Both the position numbers and the translations under genes were made by a program. Below, piece after piece: positions 13,934-22,628 of a stretch of DNA of 42,606 nt. Source of the DNA: an uncultured Eubacteriales bacterium (GTDB lineage Bacteria; Bacillota; Clostridia; Christensenellales; CAG-138). The notes below the pieces were generated by a model. That model was not told the DNA's origin, did no database searches, and saw nothing but the letters and a program-made list of their open reading frames with translations. The stretch is from positions 1 through 42,606 of the forward strand of contig CADCNE010000016.1 in NCBI GenBank assembly GCA_902802805.1, read 5' to 3'. Positions within the stretch are counted from its first letter, which is position 1. Every line of letters begins with the position of its first letter.

Positions 13934-15703
13934 TTATAACAATTTTGCCAGCTCGTCTACAGTGTCCGCGAAGACCTTCAGCGCGTTCTTCACCGTGTCG
14001 GGCTTCGTCAGGTCCACGCCCGCGATCTTGAGCTCGTTGAGAGGGTAGTCGCTGCCGCCGGTGGTGAGGAACTTGAGATACCCCGAGGCGTCGCCGGTGG
14101 CGAGGATCCGGTCCGCGATGGCGACGGCGGAGGAGAAGCCTGTGGCGTACTGGTACACGTAGAAGGCTCGGTAGAAGTGGGGGATGTAGCTCCACTCAGG
14201 GTCGATGTCCGTGTCCGTGACTGCTCCGTCGTAGTAGAGGGCCACGAGATCGTGGTATACCTGATTCAGGGTCGCGGCGGTCAGCGGCGTACCGGCGGCG
14301 TCCAGCTCGTGGGCCTTGCGCTCGAACTCCGCGAACAGGGTCTGACGGAACAATGTGGTGCGGAACCCCTCTAAGAAATGGTTCAGCACGTACGCCCTGC
14401 GCCTGGGGTCCGTCTCGGTCTTCAAAAGGTACTTGGTGAGCAGCACCTCGTTCACCGTGGAGGCCACCTCCGCCACCATGATCCGGTAGTCGTGGAGGGG
14501 GTAGGGCTGCTCCCGGTCGGAGAAGAAGGAGTGCATGGAGTGGCCCAGCTCATGGGCCACGGTGAAGGCGTCGTCCAGGGTGTTCGTGTAGTTGAGGAGC
14601 ACGTAGGGGTGTACGCCGAACACGCCCATGGAGAAGGCGCCGCTGCGCTTGCCCTCGTTCTCATACACGTCCATCCAGTTTTCGGCGAAGGCCCGATCTA
14701 AAAGTTGCTGATACTCCTCGCCCAGGGGTTTGGTGGCTCCCTTCACCAGTGCCTTCACGTCCGCGAACGGCACCGGGAAGTCCACGTTCTCCACCATGGG
14801 TGCGTAGAGGTCAAACACGTCGATCTTCTCAAGGCCCAGCACCCGCTGCCGCAGCTTCAGATATTTTTTCATGGCGGGCAGGCTCTCGTGGACCGCCTCG
14901 ATGAGGCTGTCGTAGACGCTGACGGGCACATTCCCGCTGTCTAGGGCCGCTTCGCAGGCGGAACCGTAGCCCCGGACCGTGGCGTTGTAGTTGTCCATCT
15001 TCACCGCGCCGCCGTAGAGGGCCGCGAAGGTGTCCCCAAACTGCCGGTAGGCCCCGAACATGGCCCGGAAGGCCTCCTCCCGGACCTTCCGGTCCCGGCT
15101 CTCCCGGAACACGCCGAAGTTCCCTTGGGTGAGCTGGACCTGGTTCCCCTGCTCGTCGTGGACCAGGGGCAGCTTCATGTTCACGTTGGTGAGCATGGAA
15201 TAGGCGTTGGAGGGCGTCTGGGCCGCGCCGCCCAGCATGGCCAGCATCTTTTCCCGCGCCTCGTCCAGGATGTGGGCCCGGCCCCGGGTGATATCCGAGA
15301 CGGTGTGCCGGTAGACGGCCATGTCTTCCTCAGCCATCCAGGCGACGAGGTCCGCCTCCGGGATGGACAGGATTTCCGGGTTCAGAAAGGCCAGCATGGA
15401 CATGCCCTTCACCATCAGGGTCATGGCCCGGGCGTCCATAGTCTGGTGATCCGGTTCGCTGCCGTCGGCGCACTTGTGGAGGTTGGCGTAAATGAAGGGC
15501 AGCTCGATCTTTTCCATGGCGGCGTAGGCCGCGTCCAGGCCTGCCTTCAGCCCCTCCTTGCTTTTCTTCAAAGTCCCGGGCAGAGCCGCGAGGCCCGCGA
15601 TGGCCGCCTCCGCCTCGGCCATGGCATTCTCCCAGGCCGCCTTGTCGGGATAGATGTGGGTGAAGTCCCACTGGAACTTGGGGTCCATATCCTTGCGCTT
15701 CAT
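13934..15703 (-). CDS. pepF: Oligoendopeptidase F (M3B metallopeptidase)
   Basis: This 589-residue cytoplasmic zinc peptidase hydrolyses peptides of about 7-17 residues. The M3 active site is TVAHELGHSMHSFFS (HExxH near residue 382). Full-length N-terminal helical regions (FQWDFTHIYPDKAAWE) and the C-terminal FYVYQYATGFSSA region are present, and length is normal. The start ATG at 15703 has AAAGGACGAAGG upstream; an in-frame extension upstream passes through the promoter. Promoter on the minus strand: TTGTTT, 17 bp, TATACT (15765-15737). Together with the second M3 enzyme at 19301, pyroglutamyl peptidase and peptidase T, it forms a peptide-use region. Confidence 0.95.
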   Translation of the reverse strand: MKRKDMDPKFQWDFTHIYPDKAAWENAMAEAEAAIAGLAALPGTLKKSKEGLKAGLDAAYAAMEKIELPFIYANLHKCADGSEPDHQTMDARAMTLMVKGMSMLAFLNPEILSIPEADLVAWMAEEDMAVYRHTVSDITRGRAHILDEAREKMLAMLGGAAQTPSNAYSMLTNVNMKLPLVHDEQGNQVQLTQGNFGVFRESRDRKVREEAFRAMFGAYRQFGDTFAALYGGAVKMDNYNATVRGYGSACEAALDSGNVPVSVYDSLIEAVHESLPAMKKYLKLRQRVLGLEKIDVFDLYAPMVENVDFPVPFADVKALVKGATKPLGEEYQQLLDRAFAENWMDVYENEGKRSGAFSMGVFGVHPYVLLNYTNTLDDAFTVAHELGHSMHSFFSDREQPYPLHDYRIMVAEVASTVNEVLLTKYLLKTETDPRRRAYVLNHFLEGFRTTLFRQTLFAEFERKAHELDAAGTPLTAATLNQVYHDLVALYYDGAVTDTDIDPEWSYIPHFYRAFYVYQYATGFSSAVAIADRILATGDASGYLKFLTTGGSDYPLNELKIAGVDLTKPDTVKNALKVFADTVDELAKLL

Positions 15704-15830
15704 GTTCCTTCGTCCTTTCCGCTTTTTATCAGCAACAGTATACCGTGTTTGCCCCCGGAAAACAAGGCCGCCCTTTCCAAAGTCCACGAGCTGTGGTATA
15801 CTGACCCTATCAACCATCAGGAGGACTTCT

Positions 15831-17006
15831 ATGGCCTACGATTTCACCACTCTGCCCGACCGCTGGAACGCCGGCGCTTTCAAGTATGAGCACATGAAGG
15901 AGAAGAAGCCGGACGTGAGCCGGGACGCGGTGCCCCTCTCCGTAGCGGACATGGAGTTTCTGGACCCGCCGGAGGTGGTGGAGGGCCTGAAAACATACCT
16001 CGATAACAACGTGCTGGGCTACACCGGCCCCACGGACGGGTACTTTGAAGCGGTCCAAAGCTGGATGGAGCGCCGCCACGGGTTCCGGCCGGAAAAGGAC
16101 TCGTTCATCACCAGCCCCGGCATCGTCCCCGCCCTCTACGAGCTGGTGAAGGCTCTGACGGAGCCGGGGGACGGGGTGCTCATGCTGAGCCCTGTCTATC
16201 ACCCCTTCCGGTTCTGCGCCCAGGAGCAGGGGAGAGAGGCCCTGTTCTGCCCCCTCATCGAGGGGGAGCGGACCTACGACGTCGACTTTGATCTCTTTGA
16301 AAAGATGTGCACCGAGCCCCGGGTCAAGCTTTTCCTCCTCTGCAGTCCTCACAACCCCGTGGGCCGCATCTGGACGCGGGAGGAGCTGACGAGGCTGGGC
16401 GATATCTGTCTCAAATATGACGTGATCATGGTGGCGGATGAGATCCACGGGGACCTCATTTTGCCCGGGTACACCTTCACTTCCGTGGGCACCCTGCCCG
16501 AGAAATACGTGAAGAACGCCATTCTCTGCACCGCCCCCAGCAAGACCTTCAATCTGGCTGGCATGCAGTGCTCCAACCTGTTCGTGGCGGACGAAGGGCT
16601 GCGGGCGAAGGTGAAGAAGGAGGGCCACTATCCCACGCTGACGGCTCTCGGGTACGAGAGCTGCCGCCTCGCTTACACCTGTAGCGAAGGCTGGCTGGAA
16701 GCCCTGCGGGCGGTGCTGGGGGAGAACAAGCGGCTGACGGAGGAATTCCTGGCGGCGCGAATTCCCGTCATCAAACCCTTCGAGCTCATGGGCACCTACC
16801 TCATGTGGCTCGATTGCCGGGGTCTGGGCCTCGACAAGGACCAGCTGGAGCAGGCCATGATCGACGGGGAGCTGTTCTTCGACGAGGGGTACATCTTCGG
16901 CACCGAGGGCGCGGGCTTTGAGCGGCTGAACCTGGCGTGCCCTGCCTGGGTGCTTCAAAAGGCCCTTGAAAAGCTGGAAGCGGTGGTAAGGAGGCTGGGG
17001 AAATGA
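15831..17006 (+). CDS. MalY/PatB-type PLP enzyme (C-S lyase or aminotransferase)
   Basis: This 391-residue fold-type I pyridoxal-phosphate enzyme resembles MalY/PatB cystathionine beta-lyases. Landmarks: SVADMEFLDPPEV near the N-terminus, GYTGPTDGYFEAV, the CSPHNPVGRIW substrate-loop, VADEIHGDLI and the PLP lysine in APSKTFNLAG (about residue 233). The D/E-HGDL and SxSKTFN pattern is typical of this subfamily. It probably cleaves cystathionine or cysteine to pyruvate, ammonia and a thiol. GGAGGACTTCT precedes the ATG, and TATACT lies at 15797-15802. Its TGA overlaps the pcp ATG by 4 bp, so the two form an operon. Confidence 0.92.
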   Translation: MAYDFTTLPDRWNAGAFKYEHMKEKKPDVSRDAVPLSVADMEFLDPPEVVEGLKTYLDNNVLGYTGPTDGYFEAVQSWMERRHGFRPEKDSFITSPGIVPALYELVKALTEPGDGVLMLSPVYHPFRFCAQEQGREALFCPLIEGERTYDVDFDLFEKMCTEPRVKLFLLCSPHNPVGRIWTREELTRLGDICLKYDVIMVADEIHGDLILPGYTFTSVGTLPEKYVKNAILCTAPSKTFNLAGMQCSNLFVADEGLRAKVKKEGHYPTLTALGYESCRLAYTCSEGWLEALRAVLGENKRLTEEFLAARIPVIKPFELMGTYLMWLDCRGLGLDKDQLEQAMIDGELFFDEGYIFGTEGAGFERLNLACPAWVLQKALEKLEAVVRRLGK

Positions 17007-17593
17007 AGCGCCTGTTGATCACCGGATTCGCCCCCTTCGGTGGGGACAAGATCAATCCCGCCTGGCAGGCGGTCCAGGCTCTGCCGGAGACCGTGGGCCA
17101 GTGGGAGCTTGTGAAGCGGGAGGTGCCTGTAACCTTCCGAGGCGCGCCGGCGGCCCTCTTTGAAGCCTTGGACGCATGTGAGCCCGACGCCGTGCTGATG
17201 ATCGGCCTCGCCGCCAGCCGAGGCGCGGTGACCCCGGAACGGCAGGGAGTCAACGAGATCGTGGCCCGTATCCCCGACAACGAGGGGAACCAGCCCCAGA
17301 ACGAGCCCATCGTTCCCGGGGGCCCGGAGATCCTCTGTTCCACCCTGCCCGTGGAGGACATGGCCGAGGCTATCGCCGCGTTGGGCATCCCCGCCCGCCT
17401 CTCCGACAGCGCGGGCCGGTATGTGTGCAACACGCTCCTGTATTCCGCTCTGTACAGATTGGAACAGTCCGACGACCCCGTCCCCGCCGCCTTCATCCAC
17501 GTGCCCGCCACGCCGGAGATGGGCCTGGACGTGCCCACGCTGCCGCTGGAGGAGATCATTCAAGCGTTAACAGCGGCGATCCTCGCGATATAA
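17003..17593 (+). CDS. pcp: Pyroglutamyl-peptidase I
   Basis: This 196-residue cysteine peptidase (C15) removes N-terminal pyroglutamate from peptides. The family N-terminus LLITGFAPFGGDKINPAW is clear. The catalytic triad is visible: Glu in PERQGVNE (about 78-85), Cys in AGRYVCNTLLYS (about 141) and His in AFIHVPATPE (about 164). Slightly shorter than the usual 200-215 residues but complete. Translationally coupled to the MalY-type gene by ATGA at 17003-17006. Confidence 0.95.
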   Translation: MKRLLITGFAPFGGDKINPAWQAVQALPETVGQWELVKREVPVTFRGAPAALFEALDACEPDAVLMIGLAASRGAVTPERQGVNEIVARIPDNEGNQPQNEPIVPGGPEILCSTLPVEDMAEAIAALGIPARLSDSAGRYVCNTLLYSALYRLEQSDDPVPAAFIHVPATPEMGLDVPTLPLEEIIQALTAAILAI

Positions 17594-17598
17594 TGATA

Positions 17599-17686
17599 GA
17601 AGCTTAAGCAGGACCAGAAAGAATCCTTCTTAAGCTTCTCTTTTTTGCGCCGTTTTTTTTCTCTTCACTGAAGAGAAAAAAGCGGC
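17599..17686. repeat. Dispersed palindrome family, copy C
   Basis: A perfect 10-bp dyad GAAGCTTAAG (17599-17608) / CTTAAGCTTC (17629-17638) is followed by the core palindrome GCCGTTTTTTTTCTCTTC with GAAGAGAAAAAAGCGGC (17649-17686). It separates the convergent pcp and DUF1846 genes and likely acts as a bidirectional terminator. Confidence 0.8.
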
Positions 17687-17695
17687 ATAATACTA

Positions 17696-19180
17696 TTATT
17701 TATGATACAGCTTCTTGGTCTGATACACCGGTTCGCAGGTGAGATGGACATCCAGCTTGCGCAGCAGGTTCATATCCACCTCCGCCAGGATCACCGTGGA
17801 GTGCATCTCGCAGCCCTGCAGGTCGCTCAGATGCTCCATGGCCAGCTCTGCCGTGGGGTTGGTGGCGGCGCAGATGGAGAGGGCCAGCAGCGTTTCGTCC
17901 GTATGCAGCCGCGGGTTGTGGCCCCCCAGATGGTCCACCTTCAGATGCTGGATGGGCTCGATGATGACGGGGGAGATGAGCTTCATGTCGTGGCGGATGC
18001 CGGCGAGCTCCTTCAGCGCGTTCAGGAGCATCGCCGATGCCGCGCCCAGCAGCGGCGTGGACTTGCCTGTGACGATCCGCCCGTCGGGGAGCTCTATGGC
18101 GCAGGCCGGCCCGCCGGTCTCCTGAGCCCGCTGCAGGGCGGGGCCTACGGGCGGCCGATCCTCGGGCTTGAGACCCGCCTGCTTCATGAGGATGCGGAGC
18201 TTGTCCACCTCGTCCTCGGTGGAAAAGCCCTTCTTCTTGCTCATCTGGGCGGAGAAGAACCGCCGGATGATCTCCTGCTGGGCGGCGAAGCGAACGGCCT
18301 CGTCGTCGCTGATGCAGAAGCCCACCATGTTGACGCCCATGTCCGTGGGAGACTTGTAGGGGGACTTCCCGTAGATCTGCTCGAACATGGCGTTCAGCAC
18401 GGGGAAGATCTCGATGTCCCGGTTGTAGTTGATGGCGATCTTGCCGTAGGCTTCCAGATGGTACGGGTCCACCATGTTCACGTCGGAAAGGTCCGTGGTG
18501 GCGGCCTCGTAGGCGAGGTTCACCGGGTGGGTAAGGGGCAGGTTCCAGATGGGGAAGGTCTCGAACTTGGCGTAGCCCGCCTTCACGCCCCTGAGGTTCT
18601 CGTGATAGAGCTGGGAGATGCAGGTGGCCATCTTGCCGCTGCCGGGACCGGGGGCGGTGACCACCACCAGGGGCCGGGTGGTCTCTACATAGTCGTTCTT
18701 GCCGCAGCCCTGATCGCTCATGATGAGCTGAGCGTCGGCAGGGTAGCCGGGGATGGAGTAGTGGTGATAACACTTGACGCCCAGGGCCTCGAGACGGTTG
18801 CTGAAGTTCACCGCCGCCCGCTGCCGGGCGTAGCGGGTGATGACCACGCTCCCCACGTACAGGCCGAAATCCCGGAAGATGTCGATGAGCCGCAGCACGT
18901 CCTGGTCGTAGGTGATGCCAAGGTCGCTCCTGACCTTGTTCTTCTCGATGTCCGAGGCGTTGATGACGATGATGATCTCCACCTGGTCGCTGAGGGACCG
19001 GAGCATCTGCATCTTGCTGTCGGGCTGGAAGCCGGGCAGGACCCGGGACGCGTGATAGTCGTCGAAAAGCTTGCCGCCGAATTCCAGATAGAGCTTGCCG
19101 CCGAAGGAGCTGATCCGCTGGCGGATGTGCTCCGACTGGAGCCTCACATATTGGTCGTGATCGAAACCGATGCGCTGCAT
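17696..19180 (-). CDS. DUF1846 domain protein
   Basis: This 494-residue protein matches the DUF1846 family along its length. It begins RIGFDHDQYVRLQSEHI, has KLYLEFGGKLFDDYHASRVL, a nucleotide-binding-like loop TAPGPGSGKMATC (about 178-190), MVGFCISDDEAV and the C-terminal NPRLHTDETLLALSICAATN. Family members are conserved in Firmicutes, with structures reported but no established reaction; the loop suggests nucleotide or phosphate binding. ATG at 19180 is preceded by GGGGAGGT. Promoter TTGCAA-17-TATACT (minus strand 19237-19209) lies back to back with that of the M3 peptidase. Confidence 0.9.
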   Translation of the reverse strand: MQRIGFDHDQYVRLQSEHIRQRISSFGGKLYLEFGGKLFDDYHASRVLPGFQPDSKMQMLRSLSDQVEIIIVINASDIEKNKVRSDLGITYDQDVLRLIDIFRDFGLYVGSVVITRYARQRAAVNFSNRLEALGVKCYHHYSIPGYPADAQLIMSDQGCGKNDYVETTRPLVVVTAPGPGSGKMATCISQLYHENLRGVKAGYAKFETFPIWNLPLTHPVNLAYEAATTDLSDVNMVDPYHLEAYGKIAINYNRDIEIFPVLNAMFEQIYGKSPYKSPTDMGVNMVGFCISDDEAVRFAAQQEIIRRFFSAQMSKKKGFSTEDEVDKLRILMKQAGLKPEDRPPVGPALQRAQETGGPACAIELPDGRIVTGKSTPLLGAASAMLLNALKELAGIRHDMKLISPVIIEPIQHLKVDHLGGHNPRLHTDETLLALSICAATNPTAELAMEHLSDLQGCEMHSTVILAEVDMNLLRKLDVHLTCEPVYQTKKLYHK

Positions 19181-19208
19181 ATACCATACCTCCCCAAGTA
19201 TACAGCAC

Positions 19209-19270
19209 AGTATATATGATTCCGTCGCAATTTGCAAGAACTTGTGTTTATTTGGGAATGGGTGTATACT
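19209..19270. promoter_or_regulatory. Back-to-back divergent promoters
   Basis: Minus strand: TTGCAA (19237-19232), 17 bp, TATACT (19214-19209) for the DUF1846 gene. Plus strand: TTGTGT (19242-19247), 17 bp, TATACT (19265-19270) for the M3 peptidase. The -35 boxes are only 4 bp apart, so a regulator bound here could control both. Confidence 0.75.
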
Positions 19271-19300
19271 ATACAAACTACCGTGACAGGAGGAATTGCA

Positions 19301-21001
19301 ATGCTGTTTTCCGACATGCCCTATGTGCGCCCGGACCTGGAGTTCCTGGGGGCGAAGATCGACGAGCACGTGGAGGAGCTGAAGGCTGCCAGGACCTTCG
19401 CCCAGGCGGACGCCGCCTTCGCCGCCCTCGAAAAGGTGTTCTCCGGGGTCCAGACCGCCATGACCCTGTGCTTCATCCGCCATTCCGTAAACACGGAGGA
19501 TGAATTCTACGCGGCGGAGAAGGAATTCATGGACGAGGCCATGCCCCAGCTCCAGGAGCTCCAGCAGGGGGCCCAGCTGGTCCTCTACGAGTCCCCCTGG
19601 CGGCCCGACTTCGAGCGGAAGTATGGCTCCCTCCTGTTCACCAACATGGAGATCCAGCTAAGGTCCTTCGATCCGAAGCTGATCCCCGACATGCAGGAGG
19701 AGAACAAGCTGACCACCGCCTACGGGAAGCTCATCGCCGCCGCCCAGATCCCCTTCGAGGGCCAGGTGCTGACGCTGGTCCAGTTGGGGCCCTACAAGGA
19801 GAGCACGGACCCTGAGATGCGCCGGAAGGCGTGGCTCGCCCAGGCGGGCTACTACACGGAGCACCAGCAGGAGCTGGACGACATCTACGACAAGCTCACC
19901 GCCCTTCGGACCAAGATGGGCCGGGCCATGGGCTATGAGAACTACGTGCCCCTGGGCTACGACCGCATGCAGCGGAACTGCTACACCGAGGCGGACGTGA
20001 AGAAGTTCAGGGAGGCCATCGTCCAGTACGTGGTGCCCGTGGCGGACCGGCTCTACCGGGAGCAGGCCCAGCGCCTGGGCGTCGAGTACCCGCTGAGCTA
20101 CGCGGACACCGCCCCCATGTTCCTTTCCGGCAACCCCCGGCCCCGGGGCACGGCGGACGACATCCTGGCGGCGGGGAAGAAGTTCTATCACGAGCTGTCC
20201 CCCGAGGCCTCGGCTTTTATCGACGTCATGTTCGACAACGAGCTCATGGACGTGCTGAGCCGCAAGGGCAAGGAGGGCGGCGGCTACTGCGCCGGTATCC
20301 CCGACTACAAGGTGCCCTTCATCTTCGCCAACTTCAACGGCACCCAGCACGACGTGGAGGTCCTGACCCACGAGGGCGGCCACGCCTTCGCCGGATACAC
20401 CGCCCGGGACATCTTCCCCATGGAGCTCCAGAGCCCCACGCTGGAGAGCTGCGAGATCCACTCCATGAGCATGGAGTTCTTCGCCTGGCCCTGGGCCGAG
20501 GACTTCTTCGGCGACCAGGCGGACAAATACCGCTACGCCCATCTCACCGGCGCCATCGAGTTTTTGCCCTACGGCACCATGGTGGACCACTTCCAGCACA
20601 TCGTCTATGAGAATCCGGATCTGACCCCCGATCAGCGCCACGAAAAGTGGGCGGAGCTCACGAAGATCTACATGCCCTGGATCCGGCTGGGCGATATGCC
20701 CTTCTGGGGCGAGGGCAAGGCCTGGCAGCGCCAGAGCCACATCTATGAATCCCCCTTCTACTATATCGACTACTGTCTGGCCCAGTCCGTGGCTTTGCAG
20801 TTCTGGGCCCTCATGCAGCAGGACCGGGCCGAGGCCTGGAAGCGGTACTACGCCCTCGTGAAACTGGCCGGCACCCGCACCTATCGGGAGCTGGTCACCT
20901 CCGCCGGTCTCAACGATCCCTTTGAGCCCGAGGGCCTCAGGGCCGCCTGCGAAGCCGCGGCCAAGTGGCTGGACGGCTGCGATATGACCAAGATCAAGTA
21001 A
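19301..21001 (+). CDS. M3 family oligoendopeptidase
   Basis: This 566-residue zinc peptidase belongs to the M3 family but to a different branch from pepF. Active site VLTHEGGHAFAGYTARD (HExxH near residue 357) with the downstream Glu region ESCEIHSMSMEFFAWPW. The N-terminus (DMPYVRPDLEFLGAKIDE) and C-terminus are complete. It should degrade oligopeptides in the cytoplasm. AGGAGGAATTGCA precedes the ATG. Ten bases separate it from pepT, so the two are probably one operon feeding peptide breakdown. Confidence 0.94.
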   Translation: MLFSDMPYVRPDLEFLGAKIDEHVEELKAARTFAQADAAFAALEKVFSGVQTAMTLCFIRHSVNTEDEFYAAEKEFMDEAMPQLQELQQGAQLVLYESPWRPDFERKYGSLLFTNMEIQLRSFDPKLIPDMQEENKLTTAYGKLIAAAQIPFEGQVLTLVQLGPYKESTDPEMRRKAWLAQAGYYTEHQQELDDIYDKLTALRTKMGRAMGYENYVPLGYDRMQRNCYTEADVKKFREAIVQYVVPVADRLYREQAQRLGVEYPLSYADTAPMFLSGNPRPRGTADDILAAGKKFYHELSPEASAFIDVMFDNELMDVLSRKGKEGGGYCAGIPDYKVPFIFANFNGTQHDVEVLTHEGGHAFAGYTARDIFPMELQSPTLESCEIHSMSMEFFAWPWAEDFFGDQADKYRYAHLTGAIEFLPYGTMVDHFQHIVYENPDLTPDQRHEKWAELTKIYMPWIRLGDMPFWGEGKAWQRQSHIYESPFYYIDYCLAQSVALQFWALMQQDRAEAWKRYYALVKLAGTRTYRELVTSAGLNDPFEPEGLRAACEAAAKWLDGCDMTKIK

Positions 21002-21011
21002 GGAGGCACCC

Positions 21012-22232
21012 ATGCGCGCATACGAACGGTTCATCACCTACGCCAGGATCCACACCGCCAGCAGCGAGGACTTCGTGAATAACCCCTCCACGGAGCGTCA
21101 GTTCGATCTCGCCCGCCTGCTCGTGAAGGAGCTCAGGGACCTGGGCGTTCAGGACGCCCGCCTCACCGACACCTGCTACGTCTACGGCTCCCTGCCCGCC
21201 ACCCCGGGCTATGAGGATAGGCCCAAGCTGGGCTTCATCGCCCACATGGACACCATCCCCGACTTCTCCGGGGAGAACGTGCAGCCTACCTTCGTCTATG
21301 ACTACGACGGCGGCGACATCCCCCTGGGCGACTCCGGCCGGGTCCTGTCCCCCAAAAACTTCCCCAGCCTCCTTGAATTGAAGGGCAAGACCCTCATCAC
21401 CACCGACGGCACCACGGTCCTGGGCGGCGACGACAAAGCGGGCGTGGCAGAGATCATGACCCTGGTGGAGATCCTCCAGCAGGGCAACATCCCCCACGGG
21501 TTCATCGGCGTCGCCTTCACGCCCGACGAGGAGATCGGCCACGGCCCTGACGGCTTCGACGTGCCGGGCTTCGGCTGCGATTTCGGCTACACCCTGGACG
21601 GGGGCCGGGCGGGAGAGATCGAGTTCGAGAACTTCAACGCCTGCGCCGCCAAAATCATCGTCCACGGCCGGAACGTGCACCCGGGCAAGGCCAAGAACAT
21701 CATGATCAACGCCCTGCAGGTGGCCATAGAATTAAACGACCTTCTGCCTGCCGCCGAGCGGCCTGAGCGCACGGAGCGCTACGAGGGCTTCTTCCACCTG
21801 ACCAACATGGAGGGGAACGTGGAGAAGGTGACCCTGTCCTACATCGTCCGGGACCACAGCGCCCCACGCTTCGACAGCCGCAAGGCCACCCTGACCGAGG
21901 CCGCCGCCTACCTCAACGAGAAGTACGGCCCCGGCACCGTGGAGCTCTTCATTCGGGACCAGTATCGGAACATGTCGGAGAAGATACGCCCTGACAACTA
22001 CCACCTCATCGAGAACGCCATCGCCGCCTGCGAGCAGGCCGGCGTGAAACCCCTCATCCAGCCCATCCGCGGCGGCACCGACGGGGCCACCCTGTCCTTC
22101 ATGGGCCTCCCGTGCCCCAATCTCGGCACCGGCGGCTACGCCTGCCACGGCCCCTTCGAGCACGTGTGCGTGGAGGAGATGGACCAGTGCGTAGAGGTGG
22201 CCCTGAACCTGGTCAAGGCCTACGCCAGATGA
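21012..22232 (+). CDS. pepT: Peptidase T (tripeptide aminopeptidase)
   Basis: This 406-residue M20B metalloenzyme removes the N-terminal residue of tripeptides. Two-zinc ligands are visible in order: His in FIAHMDTIPDFSG, Asp in VLGGDDKAG, the Glu pair in FTPDEEIGHG, Asp in TLDGG and His in HGPFEHV near the C-terminus. The dimerisation domain (ACAAKIIVHGRNVHPGKAKN) is present. Length is normal. AGGAGGCACCC precedes ATG 21012, right behind the M3 peptidase gene. A strong terminator follows. Confidence 0.96.
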   Translation: MRAYERFITYARIHTASSEDFVNNPSTERQFDLARLLVKELRDLGVQDARLTDTCYVYGSLPATPGYEDRPKLGFIAHMDTIPDFSGENVQPTFVYDYDGGDIPLGDSGRVLSPKNFPSLLELKGKTLITTDGTTVLGGDDKAGVAEIMTLVEILQQGNIPHGFIGVAFTPDEEIGHGPDGFDVPGFGCDFGYTLDGGRAGEIEFENFNACAAKIIVHGRNVHPGKAKNIMINALQVAIELNDLLPAAERPERTERYEGFFHLTNMEGNVEKVTLSYIVRDHSAPRFDSRKATLTEAAAYLNEKYGPGTVELFIRDQYRNMSEKIRPDNYHLIENAIAACEQAGVKPLIQPIRGGTDGATLSFMGLPCPNLGTGGYACHGPFEHVCVEEMDQCVEVALNLVKAYAR

Positions 22233-22252
22233 TCTATAGCTTCGCCGCTATG

Positions 22253-22285
22253 GCCCCGCTGTGAAAGACACAGCGGGGCTATTTT
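22253..22285 (+). terminator. pepT operon terminator
   Basis: GCCCCGCTGTG (22253-22263) pairs perfectly with CACAGCGGGGC (22269-22279), loop AAAGA, followed by TATTTT. Confidence 0.9.
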
Positions 22286-22316
22286 GCAGCATCCGATCTC
22301 CCCAAAGGGCGGGCAT

Positions 22317-22369
22317 GGATATATATATATGCGCCTTTGGCGCGGGGACTTGCCCCCATATATATATCC
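22317..22369. other. Cloverleaf-like AT/GC palindrome
   Basis: GGATATATATATATG (22317-22331) pairs with CATATATATATCC (22357-22369) and encloses two small perfect hairpins, GCGCC-TTT-GGCGC (22331-22343) and GGGG-ACTTG-CCCC (22344-22356), a three-way junction. A 50-bp pyrimidine tract (C/T runs to about 22420) follows. No gene is visible from 22286 to 22535. Confidence 0.6.
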
Positions 22370-22535
22370 TTTTCCTTCTCCTTTTCATTTTCTTTTTCCT
22401 TTTCCTTTTCTTTGGGTTTCCCGTTTTCGGAACCAGTGGTTTTCTCCTTGGCATACCCAATGGTTCCGGGGGAGGACTGCATGAAATGCCGTACGGCACG
22501 AACCGCCCGCTACCGACGTTAACGCCGTTTCACGC

Positions 22536-22564
22536 TTGACAGACATCCCGTCGGATGATATGTA
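22536..22564 (+). promoter_or_regulatory. Promoter of the MscS-type channel gene
   Basis: TTGACA (22536-22541), 17-bp spacer, TATGTA (22559-22564). The leader contains a GGGCGC/GCGCCC hairpin and AAAGGAG before the ATG. Confidence 0.75.
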
Positions 22565-22628
22565 TTATTTGTAGAGATTTGGGGCGCGGGAGCGCCCGGT
22601 ACCGTATCCGCTGAAAGGAGATGCCCCC

